This document shows positions 61,658-64,000 of a stretch of 64,000 nt of DNA, piece by piece. The notes beneath the pieces are model-generated. The model made no database searches, was not told where the DNA came from, and saw nothing but the letters and a program-made list of their open reading frames with translations. Numbering within the stretch: the stretch's first letter is position 1; each line of letters opens with the position of its first letter. Location: contig CM031878.1 of the NCBI GenBank assembly GCA_018697195.1, forward strand, positions 65,669,145-65,733,144, in the 5' to 3' direction. A program made the position numbers and the translations under genes. The stretch is from Certhia americana. Its lineage: Eukaryota; Chordata; Aves; Passeriformes; Certhiidae.

Positions 61658-62110
61658 GTGAGGAGAGGGGAGCGGAGTGGACGGGGGCTTTGTCGCCGCC
61701 GAGAGCGCTGCCCCTGGGGCGGCGGGAGAGGGGGCGCGGAGCCGAACCCGGGGGGGAGCGGGGGGTGCGGGTGGCGCTGGAGGCGCTTCCCCCCGGGGGT
61801 GTCGGAGCGGGGCTGCCGGGCGGCGGGGGACGCGGGCGGCGGGCGGGGGGCGAGCCCCGGCCCCCGTCAGCCCGCCCCGGGGAAGTGCTTTCCGCATGAA
61901 ATCAGGGCTGAACGCGGCGGGTTTCGCTGGGGCTGAGCACATTACGTGATGTCAGCCGTGCGAAGTGCCGCCGCGAAGCCCTTGCAGCGCAGTGTGAGCC
62001 GCTGACACTCGCAGCCGCCGCAGATCTGCCGCTGCTCTGCTCGGAGCCGGGCGTCCCGGAGGGCACCCAGCCGTCAGCACCCTCCCGTCCCGCCGGGCGC
62101 ACCGAAATCT

Positions 62111-64000
62111 GGAAGAAAATCAAGTAGGAGTTGCATGTTTGTAACGGTGGGGAGACAAATTCCAAGTTGTCCGGTAGAAACATGCTCCGAGGCTTATACT
62201 TGGGTCAATATAATATCGTGTTTTTGCAGCAGCAGGGATCAAACCTTTTTTCATACCCGCATCAATGAGTGTTTTATGTGAGCAGATGTAATTTTTATAA
62301 AGAAGCGCTCGAGGATCAGATTCTGATGGATACAAACCAGCACGTAAAGAGTCTCAGTCTTCATTGTCAGTGTTATCACCTCAGAGCACTTTCAATGGTT
62401 GGCTTACAGCCATATCTCTTACAGAGATATTAATCAGTCACAACTGTTCCTCAAAAAGTCCCCCCACCCCAAAAACCACCAAAAAACTGCTAGTGCCTGT
62501 GTTTTCCATGGAAAATCTTAGCATCTTAGCCTCATTTTATACCTCAGCATTCCAACAGTAAAAGGTAACTAAAAAAAGAGTTTCTAAAAAATTATTCTGA
62601 AGCAAATCACTCGACTGTTGGACATGTTTCTGTTATTTAAATGGCTGAAGAAAGATATGCTATCATAGCATTGAGAAATTAAAAAAAAAATAAAAAATTA
62701 TGTTTTGTGCAAATAGCACTGATCCTGCAGCCAGAAATTATGTTGAATGATGTGCATGCATTTAGCCTTGTGCAGCATCCTGTAGCAGACTTTTAATGGT
62801 GTCCTGCCCTTACTGAATTTCGGAGTTACATGCACTGCGTGTGCTTCCCGCAAGCCATAAAAAGCATGACCTGTTGCCTTACTACCACCCATAAACATGA
62901 GTTCCTTCACCCTAAAATCCTCTGCAGCTAGCTCATGTGTGAGCTCATGGTTGGTGAACTTCGTAAGCCACTTATGTCTTCACTGCTAAGCTTGCAAATA
63001 TGCCTTGTGCAATACTGGAGCCATATTTTGAAGATTTAGCAGGTAAGCTGAAAAACTGGTTTCAAGAGCAGGCTTGGGGGGTTGCTTAAGAGGAAGTTCA
63101 AACACATCAAGAGCACTTTTCATCCCAATAAAACACTTTACATTTGACCTGTTGTCAAAAAGACACTTGCCTTGTCATTGTAGTTACAGTACAAAATTTG
63201 TAAGTTTTGTTTCAAATGTTTCTGGTTAGCGCAGTTATCCCATTTGTGAAAAGACCTGTAGTGAAAACGCTCCCTTTGTAAGGTTCTTACTGTAAATATG
63301 CTTAATTTCTGCCTGTTTTCATGTGTCAAAAAACAGCTTATGCTCACTGGGCATTCTGCTTAATACAGTCACTTACACTGTCTTAAACTCACAGTTCACT
63401 CATTTTTCAGGTGTTTGTGATTTCTGGTCTGTGTCATTGATTCAGTGTGCTGCAAAAAACACGTGTGTGAGTTGTAGCTTATTGAAAAAGTGAGTAAAAT
63501 AGAACTGCATCAGAGTACTGGCCCAGTTTAGAGTTACCTCCAAATTCAAGGAGCCTGTTTTAAAAAAAGCTCCTTCTTTTTTGAGCAAGCAGTCCAGTGC
63601 AGGCTACTCAAAATGCTTTTAAGCAACATTTTGGCATAAGGAGATGGGCAGTCTTTCAGGTAAGGATATTCTGTAGAAGATAGTAGTTTACATTAGCTAG
63701 AAGCTGCTTCTCGTAATATTTTTTTTTTCTCTAATGACAGCAACATGGGAAAGAAAGTATGTCATAAGTTCTTTGGGGCCAGCTTCTGAGTTTGCAAAGA
63801 GCTACATGTAAAATTAAACTGCTTGGACAAGGTGACTGAAGATTCAGTCCCTTCATGAAGTAATGTGAATGAGCGATAAGTCATTTTTTTTTTTTTAATT
63901 ATTGCAAAACTGTGATCTCAAATAGTACATATTTTGTAGCTGTTTCTTGACTGGGCATCAGCAGAGCTTGGAAAACTATGCAGTGTCCCTCTGCTTCCTA
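62111..64000 (+). other. SNCAIP: Probable first intron of SNCAIP
   Basis: Composition returns to AT-rich. Only short A and T runs (about 62679-62696 and 63885-63897) and unsupported short frames are present. Nothing else was recognised. Confidence 0.4.

Larger units (their letters stand above)
60880..62110 (+). promoter_or_regulatory. SNCAIP: Large CpG island, probable SNCAIP promoter
   Basis: About 1.2 kb of very high G+C and CpG density, the strongest island in the window. It contains an inverted CCAAT box (ATTGG 60928-60932), a CACGTG E-box (61326-61331), GC boxes (61365-61374, about 61489-61496 and 61498-61510) and G-quadruplex-prone runs (61818-61850). There is no TATA box. In the vertebrate order LOX - ZNF474 - SNCAIP, SNCAIP follows ZNF474 on the same strand, so this is its expected start. 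The gene name rests on synteny, not on coding sequence. Confidence 0.55.

Noticed and set aside
60642..61942. Long frames in the second CpG island (Gly/Arg/Glu- or Ser/Pro/Arg-rich)
   Set aside because: G+C-rich DNA has few stops. The proteins are tandem-repeat low complexity in several frames at once, some through N.

Overview
The window looks like one scaffold piece from a bird nuclear genome, probably a passerine. It is AT-rich and gene-poor, with long introns. It carries two CR1-type LINE 3' ends, one ERV-type LTR that resembles repeats common in songbirds, many poly-A/poly-T tracts, and two assembly gaps (100 N at 34478-34577 and 10 N at 61169-61178). There is nothing prokaryotic in it: no operons, CRISPR array, rRNA or recognisable tRNA.

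The one protein-coding gene I can reconstruct fully is ZNF474, a C2HC zinc-finger gene that is testis-enriched in mammals. It is on the + strand with three coding exons (14599-15285, 21936-22116, 25364-25515). They encode four C-x2-C-x11-H-x3-C fingers arranged as two copies of a ~92-residue module. All splice sites are GT/AG and the phases agree. The longest conceptual reading is 339 residues, but codon 62 is an in-frame TGA (14782-14784). An in-frame ATG at 14827 still gives an intact 263-residue protein with all four fingers. A CpG island at about 4920-5260 is the likely ZNF474 promoter. It holds a textbook RFX X-box, two NF-Y CCAAT boxes, an octamer and a 73-bp tandem duplication.

A much larger CpG island at about 60.9-62.1 kb, then intron-like sequence to the end of the window, is best explained as the promoter and non-coding first exon of the next gene. 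In the conserved vertebrate order LOX - ZNF474 - SNCAIP this would be SNCAIP (synphilin-1), on the + strand. That is a synteny inference: no SNCAIP coding sequence lies in the window. In chicken this block is Z-linked, so the window is probably from a bird Z chromosome.

Layout: 1-4.9 kb, nothing recognised; 4.9-5.3 kb, ZNF474 promoter; 5.3-25.7 kb, ZNF474 exons and introns, with a decayed coding-like fragment at 10.4-10.85 kb (- strand) and a striking 30-bp-stem hairpin at 22.2 kb; 25.7-60.9 kb, intergenic with the LTR (40 kb), CR1 copies (51.0 and 54.1 kb), microsatellites and a few unproven spliceable ORFs; 60.9-62.1 kb, the second CpG island; 62.1-64 kb, intron-like. Most of the other open frames are chance frames in AT-rich DNA or translations of low-complexity sequence.
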